Below are positions 40,596-50,808 of a stretch of 64,000 nt of DNA, in pieces. Source of the DNA: an uncultured Oscillospiraceae bacterium (GTDB taxonomy: Bacteria > Bacillota > Clostridia > Oscillospirales > Oscillospiraceae). The notes beneath the pieces were generated by a model that did no database searches, was not told the DNA's origin, and saw only the letters and a program-made list of their open reading frames with translations. Numbering within the stretch: the first letter of the stretch is position 1; each line of letters starts with the position of its first letter. Made by a program: the position numbers and the translations under genes. The stretch spans positions 7,902 through 71,901 of the forward strand of contig CAJUEG010000005.1 in the NCBI GenBank assembly GCA_910584835.1, read 5' to 3'.

Positions 40596-42965
40596 GTGGA
40601 TAAAAACTATATCGCGCCAGCGGCGGCGTTGAAAAAGCTGAAAACGGCCCGGAGCCTGCCGCAGACAGTCTATCTCTACGGGGCCACCGGCTACGGCAAG
40701 ACGGAGCTGGTGCGCCAATACCTGTCGGGCCGCCGGTACACCTACCTCTCCTGTGAGGATTTGCCCTGGGAGGCGGGGGCGCTGTCCCGGTTGGAACCGG
40801 GCAGGCAGAATCAACGGGTGGTGGTGATCGACGACCTGCACCGGCTGAAAAGCGAGGACCTGCGCCGGGAGATTTTGGCGTTGGGGGAACGGGAGGATAT
40901 ATGGCTGATCCTGATCAGCCGAAGCCCCATCCCTCCGTGGCTCATGCCCCGGCACGTGAAGGACGTTTTTGTCCTGATCTCGGAGAAAGACCTCCAGATG
41001 GGCCGGAAGGAGATCACCAGCTACCTGGACGCGCGGGAGATCGCCTATACAGAAGAAGATATTCAGTATTTGCAGGACACCGCCGAGGGCAACGCCTACG
41101 TCCTCCACCATGTAGCCCTACGGATGAAGGAGGGCAGCCTGCCCGGCCCGGAGCTTCACGATGAAATATGGGAAGCCTTTGCCTCTTATCTGGAAAATGC
41201 GGTGCTGGTACGCTGGGACAGCGATCTGCTGGAATTTCTAATGCAGGTCAGCGTGGTGGACGAATTTACACTGGAGCTGGCGGAGATGATCTCCGGCAGC
41301 CTCCACGTCACCGCCCTGCTGGAGCAGGCGGCGGAGGCCGGGAACTTTATGAGCCAGGAGGACGGCGTATACCGTCTGCGCCCGGTATTGATCCAGGCCC
41401 TGCGGAACCGGGCGTCAAAGATATATGGCCGGGAGCGTGTCAAGGACTTCAAATACAGCGCCGCCCTGTACTACGAAATGCACGACGAGGTGGTTCCGGC
41501 GCTGAAGCTGTTCGAGGAGTGCGGCAAAACCGAGCGTATCAAAAACCTGCTGATCCGCAACGCCCGGATGAACCCCGGCAACGGCCACTATTACGAGCTG
41601 CGCCGCTACTATTTCAACATGGACGAGAGGGAGATTGCGGACAGCCCGGTATTGATGGCAGGCATGAGTATGCTGTACTCCATGCTGATGAACAGCGAAA
41701 AAAGCGAGTATTGGTACGAAAAGCTGAAAGCCTACGCCGCCAGCGCCCGCGGCGGCGTCCGACGGGAGGCCCAAAGCCGTTTGGCCTACCTGGACATCGG
41801 CCTGCCCCACCGGGGGAGCCGGAGCGTTTTGGACGTTATGAAAAAAATTCCCGCCCTGCTGTTCGACAAGGGCAACCAGCTCCCGGAATTTTCCGTAACC
41901 AGCAACCTGCCCTCCACCATGAACGGCGGCAAGGATTTCTGCCATTGGAGCCCCGACGATACCATGCTGGCGAAAACGGTGGGGCCGCTGGTAGAGCGGG
42001 TGCTGGGCCGCTACGGGATAGGGCTGGTCAAGGCCGCGTTGGGCGAGAGCTTGTACGAAAAGGGCGAGGACAATTACAAGGTGATGACCCTGCTGACCAG
42101 GGCGCAGATGGAAACGGAGCAGGGCGGGACAATGGAGATCGCCTTTGCCGCTGTGGGTATCAGGATCAGGCTGGCCCTGTTCCAAGGGGACATCCAGGCG
42201 GCGCGGGAGCTGCTGGCGTCCTTTGAACAGGCCGTGAAAGAGAACCGCGCTCCCCAGCTTCTGCCCAACATCCAGGCGTTCCGATGCCGGTTGGCGCTGT
42301 ATGAGGGCGATATGGACACCGTGGAACGCTGGATGAAAACCGCGCCGGACGAGGATGTGGAGTTTTGCAGTTTGGAGCGTTACCGCTACCTGACCAAAGC
42401 GCGCTGCTATCTGGCGAACGGGGAGTACACAAAGTCCCAGGCCCTTTTGGAAAAGCTGCGCTACTACGCCGAACAGACCAACCGGCCTTATGTCCGTATG
42501 GAAACCGGGCTGCTGTCCGCTGTCACCAAGGAGCGCGTGGGCGGGCCGTGGCAAGAGGAACTGGCCGCCGTTTTCCAGGAGGCGGAGGGCTACCGCTTCC
42601 TGCGCTTAATCAGCGAGGAGGGCGCGGCGGTATGGCCCCTGCTCCAGCGGGAGAAAAAGGCGCTGATGGAGGCCGGAACGCTGGATAAGGACTGGCTGCG
42701 CCGGGTGCTGGACGAGGCGGAGGAAATGGCCCGCCGTTACCCCCTATATCTGAAAAAGCGGGCGGCGGCAGCGGCGGATTTCAGCGGCACCGCCCTGACC
42801 ATCCTTCGTTTGCAGGCGGATGGCCTGTCCCTCAATCAGATCGCTAAAAAATTAGATATGAAATCATTTTCCGTTTCCTATCATATCCAGGAAAACTATC
42901 GAAAGCTGAATGTTTCCCGCAAGGCTGACGCGCTAATTGCGGCCCGGAGCCTGGGGCTTTTATAG
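40596..42965 (+). CDS. Large ATP-dependent LuxR-family regulator (MalT-like)
   Basis: 789 residues from GTG 40596 (AGGGAGG upstream). Walker A GATGYGKT is at 29-36 and Walker B VVVIDDLHRL near 75. A long helical, probably TPR-like sensor region fills the middle. A LuxR helix-turn-helix closes the protein (LTILRLQADGLSLNQIAKKLDMKSFSVSYHIQENYRKL, about 725-770). MalT-like STAND proteins bind a signal, oligomerise with ATP and activate transcription. The signal is unknown; the two downstream genes, including the giant SLH protein, are likely targets. Expression may vary with the repeat tract upstream. Confidence 0.85.
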   Translation: MDKNYIAPAAALKKLKTARSLPQTVYLYGATGYGKTELVRQYLSGRRYTYLSCEDLPWEAGALSRLEPGRQNQRVVVIDDLHRLKSEDLRREILALGEREDIWLILISRSPIPPWLMPRHVKDVFVLISEKDLQMGRKEITSYLDAREIAYTEEDIQYLQDTAEGNAYVLHHVALRMKEGSLPGPELHDEIWEAFASYLENAVLVRWDSDLLEFLMQVSVVDEFTLELAEMISGSLHVTALLEQAAEAGNFMSQEDGVYRLRPVLIQALRNRASKIYGRERVKDFKYSAALYYEMHDEVVPALKLFEECGKTERIKNLLIRNARMNPGNGHYYELRRYYFNMDEREIADSPVLMAGMSMLYSMLMNSEKSEYWYEKLKAYAASARGGVRREAQSRLAYLDIGLPHRGSRSVLDVMKKIPALLFDKGNQLPEFSVTSNLPSTMNGGKDFCHWSPDDTMLAKTVGPLVERVLGRYGIGLVKAALGESLYEKGEDNYKVMTLLTRAQMETEQGGTMEIAFAAVGIRIRLALFQGDIQAARELLASFEQAVKENRAPQLLPNIQAFRCRLALYEGDMDTVERWMKTAPDEDVEFCSLERYRYLTKARCYLANGEYTKSQALLEKLRYYAEQTNRPYVRMETGLLSAVTKERVGGPWQEELAAVFQEAEGYRFLRLISEEGAAVWPLLQREKKALMEAGTLDKDWLRRVLDEAEEMARRYPLYLKKRAAAAADFSGTALTILRLQADGLSLNQIAKKLDMKSFSVSYHIQENYRKLNVSRKADALIAARSLGLL

Positions 42966-42973
42966 GCCGAGAA

Positions 42974-42997
42974 ATATGTCTCACGGTGAGACACATT
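42974..42997. repeat. Dispersed palindrome copy 15
   Basis: ATATGTCTCA-CGG-TGAGACACATT, between the LuxR-type gene and the next RBS. Confidence 0.9.
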
Positions 42998-43038
42998 AAA
43001 GCAAGGGATATTTTGAGCATAAAGGAGGCGAACCGCTT

Positions 43039-43512
43039 ATGAGCAAGGACAGCTCCAACCAGCACTTCACCCCGCCGCGAAACGCGAAGCCCATAGACCC
43101 GGTTTTGCGGTTTGGCATGGAGATGAACTACAAAACCATTTATGTCGTCTTTTGCGGGGGCTTTCCCACGCTGTCGGCGTACCTGTGTTTTCAAGAAGAT
43201 GTGGAGGTATACCACGTCAGCACCGCCGAGGAACTGCGGGGGCTGCTGACCGGCGCGGACGGCATACCGGCTGATCTGGCCGTGATATACAGCCCTGACT
43301 TCCAGATACTCCCGCCTATGGCGTTCTTTTCCCCAGTGGACGGCCACGAGACTATGGTGCAATTTTCCCTTGACGCCGCGATTGCCGACGAGGACGGGCT
43401 GAACGAATGGTGTTCCTTGATAGACAGCCTGCGGGCCAAAAAACGGCAGTTTGTAGAGGGATATAAACGATACAGCGAACTATACCCCGAATCGAAGGAG
43501 GATTCCAAATGA
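43039..43512 (+). CDS. Hypothetical protein coupled to the giant SLH protein
   Basis: 157 residues from ATG 43039 with AAAGGAGG upstream. It is soluble, with YKTIYVVFCGGFPTLSAYLCF as a hydrophobic core and a charged C-terminus (RAKKRQFVEGYKRYSELYPESKEDSK). No family is recognised. Its stop overlaps the next start as ATGA, so the two proteins are made together and may act together. Confidence 0.6.
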   Translation: MSKDSSNQHFTPPRNAKPIDPVLRFGMEMNYKTIYVVFCGGFPTLSAYLCFQEDVEVYHVSTAEELRGLLTGADGIPADLAVIYSPDFQILPPMAFFSPVDGHETMVQFSLDAAIADEDGLNEWCSLIDSLRAKKRQFVEGYKRYSELYPESKEDSK

Positions 43513-46500
43513 AGCGCAGAATTTTGAGTATCATCACCGCTCTGGCCCTGTGCCTGAGCCTTTGCCCCACCTGGGCGCTGGCTGCGGAGGCAGACCCGTC
43601 CCTCTGCGAGCACCACCCGGAACATACCGAGGACTGCGGCTACACCGCCCCCACCGAGGGCCACGACTGCGGCCATGAGCACACAGCGGAGTGCTACACG
43701 CTGGGCGTCCTCCCCGACGCGGACAGCGGCGACCCCTACGAGATCGGCGGGGACACGGAAAACCTGCTGGACTGCCAGCACAGCCATAACAGCGAATGTG
43801 GCTATGTAGAGGCCGACCCCGGCGCGCCCTGCGGGTATGAGTGCCGTATCTGTCCCATCGAGGACTTGATCGCCGCCCTGCCGGAGCAGGTGACGGAGGA
43901 CAACCGGGCGGACGTGGAGGCACAGCTCCAGGAGATTCTCGGCCTGTTTTCAGACCTGACCGAGGAGGAACAGGAGGAGATCAACCTCTCCCGAATCTAT
44001 GCGCTGCAAGGGGCGCTGGACGAAGCCAACAACCCCATGCCCCTGGCGGGGGCCGTTGAGTACGTGGACGCGGCTGGGAACGCCCAGCAAAGCCCGGCGG
44101 ACTGCGTGACCATCACGGCAGACATGGCGAACAAGAATTTGACCGGCGGCTGGTATGTAGCGGAGGGGAATGTCACCATTAACGGCGCACTCAATTTTAA
44201 TGGCGAAACCCACCTCATTCTCGCCGACGGCTGTACGCTGACCGTGAATAACAACTTACAAACCACGAATCTGACCATTTACGGCCAGACGAACGGCACG
44301 GGCTTCCTCTGTGCGGGCAATAACAGTCTGAGAGCGCCGGCTATTGGCGCTCTGTCATCAAATGTTGCCATTACCATCAATGGCGGCTGCGTACAAGCGA
44401 TGAGCTTTACCATTGTCGTAGGAACAGCGCCATATTATGTAATTGGCGGTCTTGATGGTAGTACTGTAACTATCAACGGTGGCATTGTGGCTGCCAAGGA
44501 CTCTTATAATACCGGACGCACTTTTCCTCAAAACTGTACAGCCAATAGTTCCCGAGGCTGCATTGTCGCTCGGGACGGCGTTGGGGAGGTCTACGGCAGC
44601 ATGACTCTGGCGGAAACCTCCGGGAGCGGCATCACGCTATCCTCCCTGCACATCAGCAAGGGCGCAAGCCTGAACAGCCCGGGCAGATGGAAAAGCATTT
44701 CCATTACTATGGAGGATCTGCCGACTGACGATCAATTTAATATTACATTAAAAGATGGGATAAACGCAGCTTCCACCGAGGAGGAAATCAGGAATGCCAT
44801 TCAAGTCCAGTCTCCTTATAAAGAGATAGGCCATACCGGAGCCTTCACCATAACAGGTTTGTCGGATGAGAATGTCACACAGATTACAAAAAGCGAGGAT
44901 GGAACGTGCATCGTCACTTTTACCAAGAACGGAAAAGTAGTTACTAGAAATTTCAAGCTGGAAAAGTTGAAAATCGATTCCTCCAGCGTAAGTCTGCCTT
45001 GGGACAGTTCTTACGCTTACACCGGCAGCGCCATTGAGCCAGAGTTCACTGTGACTGTGGAGAAGAAGGTTTTGACAAAGGGTACAGATTATACGGTGGA
45101 ATACGCCAATAACATCAATATTGGTAATGCAACCCTCACCGTGACCGGCATAGGGAACTACGAAGGCACCGTCGAGAAGACTTTTAGAATCACCGATTCG
45201 GATGCACTGATAGAAGTACAGTATGTCGACGAGTCCGGGCAGAGGCAGACTGCCCAGGCAAAGGCCATCTCAACAATGCTTAACACGACCCAGCTGACTT
45301 TGGAGGAGGGCTGGTACTTCGTGCAAGGCGCAGCGGCCAGGTTTACTATAACTGTGCCGGCTGGGACTACCAGTTACCTCATCCTGCCGGACGGTAGTTC
45401 TCTGTACGCGGGGAGCTTGAATCTGAGTGGCAGCTTGACTATTTATGGGCAGTCCGGAAACAGAGGAAAGCTGGATGCGGGCCCTAGTATGAACAGTACC
45501 CTGGTTCCTATCCAGCTTAACAATGCGGGAACCCTCACCGTCAATGGTGGGAATTTGTCTGTGACGAAATCTATCGGGGGAGATTTGGCAATCAAACTTT
45601 CAAAAAACTGTATCTTCACCTACAACAGCGAGAGCGGCCTTTTTAGAGTCAACGGCAGCTTCAATAATAATAATGGCACCCTGCAAACCGAGCGGTTGAC
45701 GGAGGATATGATCGCCGTTGATACAGAAAGGCTCCCCGTTGGCACCGATGAGGATTTGTCGGAAACGGTCAAGGGCTGCGTCAGCCTGGAAAACCCCACC
45801 TACGCCGGGAAAGAGTTTATCCTAACCGGCTGGACGCAGTCGTCCGTCACCAGGCAGGACAACTGCACCTACATCGTCACTTACTCCCACGAAACGAGGG
45901 GGACGGTCAGCAAAACGGTATCGCTGGGCCAGCCCTGCGACCACCTAAGCCAGGGGTACATCAGCAATAACGACGGCACCCACACCAAGACCTGTCTGGA
46001 CTGCGGCAAAACGTGGGATGCGGAGGGCTGCGCCTACGTTTTCAGCGGTGCCGACGGCACCTGCGCGGCGTGCGGGGACAGCGTGACCGTGGCGGTTTCC
46101 GGCACGGAGAACCTGATCTATGACGGCACTGAGAAAAAGCCGGGAGTGACCGTCACAAGGGCTGGTACGGAGTTGGCAACGAGCAATTATACGGTAGCCT
46201 ACACCGACAACACCAACGCCGGTACAGCCAAAGTGACCGTGACCATCGGGAATAATCAGGGCACATATAACGGGAGTTTCACCATCGGCAAGGCCACGCC
46301 CACGATCACATGGGACACCACGGCCCAGGAGCTGCCCTATACCGGCAATCCAGCGGCCATTACAGCGCCCGCCGTGAAGCTGGTGAACAACGAAAACTTT
46401 GGGGGGACAATCAGCTATTCCTACGCGACCCAAGGCGGCACCGAGTATAAGGACGGCCTGCCTACCAACGCCGGGACATACACCATCAAGGCCAGTATTG

Positions 46501-49418
46501 CGGCCCAGGGCAACTACACCGCCGCCGACAGCACAAACACGCTGACGCTGACCATAAATCCGACCCCAGTAACGTTGACTTTTGCCAATCAGACGATTGC
46601 CTACGGCGACACACCGACAGGAGCTACCGCTGACCCCGCCAGCGCAAAGATCGAGTATTCCTACACCACCGAAGCAGGCGGCACACCGATCTCCGGCTGG
46701 CCCACAAACGCGGGAACCTACACCGTCACCGCCAAGGTTAAAGCCACCGGCAACTACGGGGAGGCCATCCAAACCGCAACCCTGACGATTAACCCAAAAG
46801 CGGTCAGCAATCCAACCATTGAGCTGTCCCCCAGCAGCTTTGACTATGACGGCACTGCAAAGAAGCCCGCTGTCACCGTGAAGGACGGCACTACCGTGAT
46901 CCCGGCCAGCGAGTACACAGTGGCCTACAGCAACAACATCAACGCTGGCACCGCCACCGTCACCATCACCGACAAGACGGGCGGCAACTACACCGTCAGC
47001 GGCACCACGACCTTCACTATCACCGCCAAGCCCCTCACCGGGGCGAAAGTGGAAGCCACCGGCACGTTTACCTACACCGGGAACGCACAGGAGCCAGCAC
47101 CCACCGTGACCCTGGGCGGGCAACCGCTGACGGCGAACACCGACTACACAGTGACCTACGACGACAACACCAACGCTGGCACCGCCAAAATCACCGTCAC
47201 CGGGACGGGCAACTATTCCGGCACCGCCCAGGGCACCTTTACCATCGGCAGGGCCGACCTGACCGCAGACGGCACCGGCATCGCCAGCGGCACCTATGGC
47301 GATAAGCTGTCCGGGCTGACCGTTTCCGGCCTGACCGCCAAGCTGGGCGAGGCCACGGTGACAGGCACCTGGAAGCTGACCGGGGACACCGTGCCCAATG
47401 TGGGGGACAGCGGCCAATACACCGCCACCTTCACCCCGGCCACCGGTGCGGGCAACTACAACGCGCTGACGGCCCAAGTGACACTGAGCATCGCCAAGGC
47501 AAACTATACCGGCACCACCACGGCAAGTACCTCCGCCAAATTCGGCACCACCGGGACCTATGACCTCTCGGCCCTGCTCCCGGATGGGGCCACGGCGGGG
47601 ACAGCGGCCACCACCAGCGATATTTTTGAGGGGACGCCCACCGTTAGCGGCAAGGCCCTGACCTACCAACTGAAAGCAGGCGCAACGGTTGGCAACACCG
47701 GCCCGATCACCGTGCCCGTGATCTCCACGAACTATCAGGAGTTCAACTTGACCATCACCGTCACCGTGACGGACAAATTCGTGCCCACCCTGACCGTCAG
47801 CCCCATCACCGTCACCTACAGCGGCGAGGCAATCCCCGGCACCGCCATCAAGGGCACGGCCAAGGTGGGGAGCACCACCGTCCCCGGCACCTGGGCCTTT
47901 GCCTCCGGCGAAGCTGTCACCAACGTGGCGGACAGCGGCACAAAGACCGTCAAATTCGTGCCAACCGATAAGGCCACCTACGCCGAGGCCACCGCCGTCG
48001 TCGTTGTGACCATCGGCAAGGCTACCCCCACGGGCGCGCCCAAGTACACCGCAATTTCTGCCAGCGGCAAGACCCTGGCCGACGCCGGACTGACCACCGA
48101 GGGCGGCACTTTCAGCACTACGGGCACCGTGGCCTGGGCCCTGGGCACAGATACAGCGGTAACGGCCAACACCCAGTACGAGTGGACGTTCACTCCCACC
48201 GACGCCGCCAACTACAACACCCTGACGGGCAAGATCACACTTTGGGTACAGAGCACGGGCGGCGGCAGCTACGTGCCCTCCGGCCCCGGCAGCTCCAGCC
48301 TGCCCGTGACCACCACCGGCCAGGGCAGCACCACCACGACCACCACGACCACCGCGGCCCCCACCGCTACCACCCAGGGCGGCACAGCAACCACCACCAT
48401 CAACACCACCATGGGCCAGGAGATCGTGAAGCAGGCCGTGGCTAACAAGAGCGAGGAAGTGGTGATCGCCCCCAAAGTCACCGGGAGCGTCACCAAGGCC
48501 GAGGTTTCCATCCCGGCCTCAACCGTGGGCCAGATCGGGAGCCAGACCAGCGCGAGCCTGACCGTTTCCACCCCCGTGGCCGATGTGACCATCCCCAACG
48601 GGGGCCTGGGCAGCCTGGGCAGCGCGGGCGGCACCGTGACTGTCACAGCGGAGCAGGTCGGGAACCAGGTGGAGCTAACCGTGACGGCGGGCGGCCAGAC
48701 CGTTCAGACCGTCCCAGGCGGCGTAACCCTCACCGTGCCCGCGTCCAACACCACCCCCGGCACCGTGGCCGTGCTGGTTCGCCCGGACGGCACGCGGCAG
48801 GTGGTGCGGAAATCCGTGGCGGACGGGGACAGCGTGACGATCCCGCTGGACGGCTCAGCCAAGCTGGAAATCGTGGACAACAGCGGCTATTTTGCCGACG
48901 TGCCCGCCACGAGCTGGGCGGCGGACGCCGTGGCCTTTGCCAGCGGACACGAGCTGTTCAGCGGCACCGCCCCCGGCCAGTTCAGCCCCAACACCCCCAT
49001 GAGCCGGGGGATGCTGGCGGTGGTGCTCCACAACCTGGAGAGCAACCCCGCCCAGGCCCTCACGGGCGCATTTATCGACGTGGACAACAGCCAGTGGTAT
49101 GCCGAGGGCGTGGCCTGGGCGGAGGCCCAGGGCATCATCGGGGGCTACGGCAACGGGCAGTTTGGCCCCAATGACAACATCACCAGGGAGCAGTTGGCCG
49201 TCATGCTGTGGCGCTATGCTGGAAGCCCTGCCGCGACGGATCGGGAGCTGCACTTTGCCGACGCGCACCGGGCCAGCGACTGGGCATTGGAAGCCCTGCG
49301 CTGGGCCACGGAGAACGGTATCATCAATGGAAAGGGCGGCGGAATCCTCGATCCCACCGGGCAGGCCACACGTGCGGAAACGGCGCAGATGTTAAAAAAT
49401 TTCATGGAATCCAAATAA
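43509..49418 (+). CDS. Giant SLH-anchored surface protein with MBG/Ig-like repeats
   Basis: 1969 residues. Signal peptide at 1-25 (ALCLSLCPTWALAAEA), then a Cys/His-rich segment (CEHHPEHTEDCGYT...CGHEHTAECY). Residues ~180-860 are beta-helix/Ig-like modules. About residues 860-1590 hold tandem MBG/YGX-type and Ig-like repeats (TYNGSFTIGKATPTITW, LSGLTVSGLTAKLGEATVTGTW). A Thr-rich linker (TTTTTTTAAPTATT) leads to three C-terminal SLH domains, e.g. YFADVPATSWAADAVAFASG and FGPNDNITREQLAVMLWRYAGS. It should decorate the S-layer or cell wall as an adhesin. It is the largest cargo gene, about 13% of the element. Confidence 0.85.
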   Translation: MKRRILSIITALALCLSLCPTWALAAEADPSLCEHHPEHTEDCGYTAPTEGHDCGHEHTAECYTLGVLPDADSGDPYEIGGDTENLLDCQHSHNSECGYVEADPGAPCGYECRICPIEDLIAALPEQVTEDNRADVEAQLQEILGLFSDLTEEEQEEINLSRIYALQGALDEANNPMPLAGAVEYVDAAGNAQQSPADCVTITADMANKNLTGGWYVAEGNVTINGALNFNGETHLILADGCTLTVNNNLQTTNLTIYGQTNGTGFLCAGNNSLRAPAIGALSSNVAITINGGCVQAMSFTIVVGTAPYYVIGGLDGSTVTINGGIVAAKDSYNTGRTFPQNCTANSSRGCIVARDGVGEVYGSMTLAETSGSGITLSSLHISKGASLNSPGRWKSISITMEDLPTDDQFNITLKDGINAASTEEEIRNAIQVQSPYKEIGHTGAFTITGLSDENVTQITKSEDGTCIVTFTKNGKVVTRNFKLEKLKIDSSSVSLPWDSSYAYTGSAIEPEFTVTVEKKVLTKGTDYTVEYANNINIGNATLTVTGIGNYEGTVEKTFRITDSDALIEVQYVDESGQRQTAQAKAISTMLNTTQLTLEEGWYFVQGAAARFTITVPAGTTSYLILPDGSSLYAGSLNLSGSLTIYGQSGNRGKLDAGPSMNSTLVPIQLNNAGTLTVNGGNLSVTKSIGGDLAIKLSKNCIFTYNSESGLFRVNGSFNNNNGTLQTERLTEDMIAVDTERLPVGTDEDLSETVKGCVSLENPTYAGKEFILTGWTQSSVTRQDNCTYIVTYSHETRGTVSKTVSLGQPCDHLSQGYISNNDGTHTKTCLDCGKTWDAEGCAYVFSGADGTCAACGDSVTVAVSGTENLIYDGTEKKPGVTVTRAGTELATSNYTVAYTDNTNAGTAKVTVTIGNNQGTYNGSFTIGKATPTITWDTTAQELPYTGNPAAITAPAVKLVNNENFGGTISYSYATQGGTEYKDGLPTNAGTYTIKASIAAQGNYTAADSTNTLTLTINPTPVTLTFANQTIAYGDTPTGATADPASAKIEYSYTTEAGGTPISGWPTNAGTYTVTAKVKATGNYGEAIQTATLTINPKAVSNPTIELSPSSFDYDGTAKKPAVTVKDGTTVIPASEYTVAYSNNINAGTATVTITDKTGGNYTVSGTTTFTITAKPLTGAKVEATGTFTYTGNAQEPAPTVTLGGQPLTANTDYTVTYDDNTNAGTAKITVTGTGNYSGTAQGTFTIGRADLTADGTGIASGTYGDKLSGLTVSGLTAKLGEATVTGTWKLTGDTVPNVGDSGQYTATFTPATGAGNYNALTAQVTLSIAKANYTGTTTASTSAKFGTTGTYDLSALLPDGATAGTAATTSDIFEGTPTVSGKALTYQLKAGATVGNTGPITVPVISTNYQEFNLTITVTVTDKFVPTLTVSPITVTYSGEAIPGTAIKGTAKVGSTTVPGTWAFASGEAVTNVADSGTKTVKFVPTDKATYAEATAVVVVTIGKATPTGAPKYTAISASGKTLADAGLTTEGGTFSTTGTVAWALGTDTAVTANTQYEWTFTPTDAANYNTLTGKITLWVQSTGGGSYVPSGPGSSSLPVTTTGQGSTTTTTTTTAAPTATTQGGTATTTINTTMGQEIVKQAVANKSEEVVIAPKVTGSVTKAEVSIPASTVGQIGSQTSASLTVSTPVADVTIPNGGLGSLGSAGGTVTVTAEQVGNQVELTVTAGGQTVQTVPGGVTLTVPASNTTPGTVAVLVRPDGTRQVVRKSVADGDSVTIPLDGSAKLEIVDNSGYFADVPATSWAADAVAFASGHELFSGTAPGQFSPNTPMSRGMLAVVLHNLESNPAQALTGAFIDVDNSQWYAEGVAWAEAQGIIGGYGNGQFGPNDNITREQLAVMLWRYAGSPAATDRELHFADAHRASDWALEALRWATENGIINGKGGGILDPTGQATRAETAQMLKNFMESK

Positions 49419-49427
49419 GGGCATGAG

Positions 49428-49460
49428 AGAACAGGGCGGACAATCCGCCCTGTTCTTTTT
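49428..49460 (+). terminator. Terminator of the giant SLH gene
   Basis: AGAACAGGGCGGA-CAA-TCCGCCCTGTTCT plus TTTT; perfect 13-bp stem. Confidence 0.9.
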
Positions 49461-49499
49461 GCACCAAATTTTGCAAAATATGTAGAAAAAAAGCAGAAA

Positions 49500-49527
49500 G
49501 AAATAAATCTCACCATGAGACACAATT
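49500..49527. repeat. Dispersed palindrome copy 16
   Basis: AAATAAATCTCA-CCA-TGAGACACAATTT, in the 227-bp gap before the sigma-like gene. Nothing else is clear in that AT-rich gap. Confidence 0.9.
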
Positions 49528-49645
49528 TGAAAAATCAGTCGTTTCCCATAACCTTTTAGAATATTTTGACTACTTTTTGCGCTTATCTTTCAAAATCGGG
49601 ATTTTTAGGAAGTTAAGTTATAGAAAGGAAAAAGGAGAAGGGCAT

Positions 49646-50074
49646 ATGGACAGAAGATATGAGCAATTCAATGAAATGACCTTTGAATCCTACATCAGAA
49701 AAGCAATCGACAATGCGGTAAATAAAGTAGGCAAAAAGCAAGCCGAGCGAGAGCAATGGGAACAATCCTTATCCACCATGACAGACGCGGATTTATATTC
49801 CGTTTCCCCAAAGGACGCAGAAATTAAGGGCGTGGGGCAGGTGGGCCGGATATTCCGAGTGCAGGAAGAAGATATATCCATTTATGATGAAACATTGGGG
49901 CAAGCTCTTTTGTCCCTTCTGCCCAAAGATCGCAACGTGATTTTGATGTATTATTTCCTCAAAATGACCGATGAAAAGATTTCCCATGTGCTGGGTGTCA
50001 CCCGCGCTGCTGTTCAGCAGCGGCGGAACAACGCCATAAAAAAGCTACACGCACGTTTGGAGGATAGCACATGA
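49646..50074 (+). CDS. Sigma-70-like factor of the element
   Basis: 142 residues from ATG 49646 with AAAGGAG upstream. The C-terminal part (LSLLPKDRNVILMYYFLKMTDEKISHVLGVTRAAVQQRRNNAIKKL) is a sigma region-4 helix-turn-helix. Similar small sigma-like proteins sit beside the integrase end of Tn916/Tn1549 elements and are thought to control transfer or excision genes. The stop overlaps the next start. Confidence 0.8.
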   Translation: MDRRYEQFNEMTFESYIRKAIDNAVNKVGKKQAEREQWEQSLSTMTDADLYSVSPKDAEIKGVGQVGRIFRVQEEDISIYDETLGQALLSLLPKDRNVILMYYFLKMTDEKISHVLGVTRAAVQQRRNNAIKKLHARLEDST

Positions 50075-50316
50075 AATGGGTGCCCTTTCCTGTCATATCG
50101 GCAGCGAAAGAATATGATGCGGAGGCGATTGAGTTCATTTGCCGCCACTTTGAGAGATACATAGTGTACCGCAGCGTCCGAAAATACAGCGATTTATACG
50201 GAAATGAGAAATCCTTTTTGGATGATGAACGCTATTCCGAGGCGCAAACGGCCATGCTGTCCGCCATTTTCTCGTTTGACTTTAGGGAGCCCCCCGAGGA
50301 TTATCACGCCGGTTGA
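50071..50316 (+). CDS. Small helix-turn-helix-like protein paired with the sigma factor
   Basis: 81 residues, starting in an ATGA overlap. VISAAKEYDAEAIEFICRHFERYI begins like the small HTH proteins (Orf8-type) that follow the sigma-like gene in Tn916-family elements. The acidic C-terminus FDFREPPEDYHAG is plain. A regulator or anti-sigma role is inferred only from context. Confidence 0.65.
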   Translation: MKWVPFPVISAAKEYDAEAIEFICRHFERYIVYRSVRKYSDLYGNEKSFLDDERYSEAQTAMLSAIFSFDFREPPEDYHAG

Positions 50317-50399
50317 ATTTTCATCCGGCAGGAGTATGCCACATACGGCGGCACATTCCTGCGGGCTGAAAATAGCCTGAATCACAACTGAATAGGGCA

Positions 50400-50638
50400 G
50401 TCAGATACGTTCCATATCGCGTTGAGCCAAGCGGCGGGTGCGCAGGGACGTTCCACCGGGAAGGGAGGGAATAGGCCGGGAGGAACCGAGCGAACACCAC
50501 CAGCGCCGCAAAGCGGCCCCAGGCAGGGCCGCGGGCGATTATGCGCGTATGGGTAATGATGATACTTGCGTCAGCTATGCGTCACAGTATAGGGCGCCCC
50601 GCCATGGGTATGGAGGGAGGCACGGTAATTTCCTATGA
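50400..50638 (+). ncRNA. HEARO/omega-RNA-like structured RNA without an IscB gene
   Basis: About 240 nt with dense G-rich conserved-looking blocks: GGCGGGTGCGCAGGGACG, AAGGGAGGGAATAGG, GGAGGAACCGAGCGAACACC, a GCGGCCCCAGGCAGGGCCGC hairpin, and an end GGTAATTTCCTATGAGG. From memory these resemble the HEARO RNA (IscB omega-RNA), whose guide is at the 5' end and whose insertions sit beside ATGA/GTGA. No IscB/HNH gene is present in this window. Identification rests on recall of the motif, not on a search. Confidence 0.5.
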
Positions 50639-50692
50639 GGCGGTTTGCCAACCGCCGTCTGAATCTGCCTTTGGAGCTATATCGTGAACGGC

Positions 50693-50723
50693 AAAATCCG
50701 CGCTGACCGCCAGCGCGGATTTT
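50693..50723. terminator. Hairpin terminator after the HEARO-like sequence
   Basis: AAAATCCGCGCT-GACCGCC-AGCGCGGATTTT; symmetric A/T flanks allow action in both directions. Confidence 0.75.
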
Positions 50724-50727
50724 GTCG

Positions 50728-50753
50728 TTTCAAATCTCACCGTGAGACACGAA
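50728..50753. repeat. Dispersed palindrome copy 17
   Basis: TTC-AAA-TCTCA-CCG-TGAGA-CAC-GAA. Last copy, 900 bp from the element end; the outer TTC/GAA pairs again across AAA/CAC. Confidence 0.9.
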
Positions 50754-50808
50754 TATGAAACAGTCTATGCGGCATATCTTCCCTGTGTAGACTGACAAAA
50801 GGGGGCGC

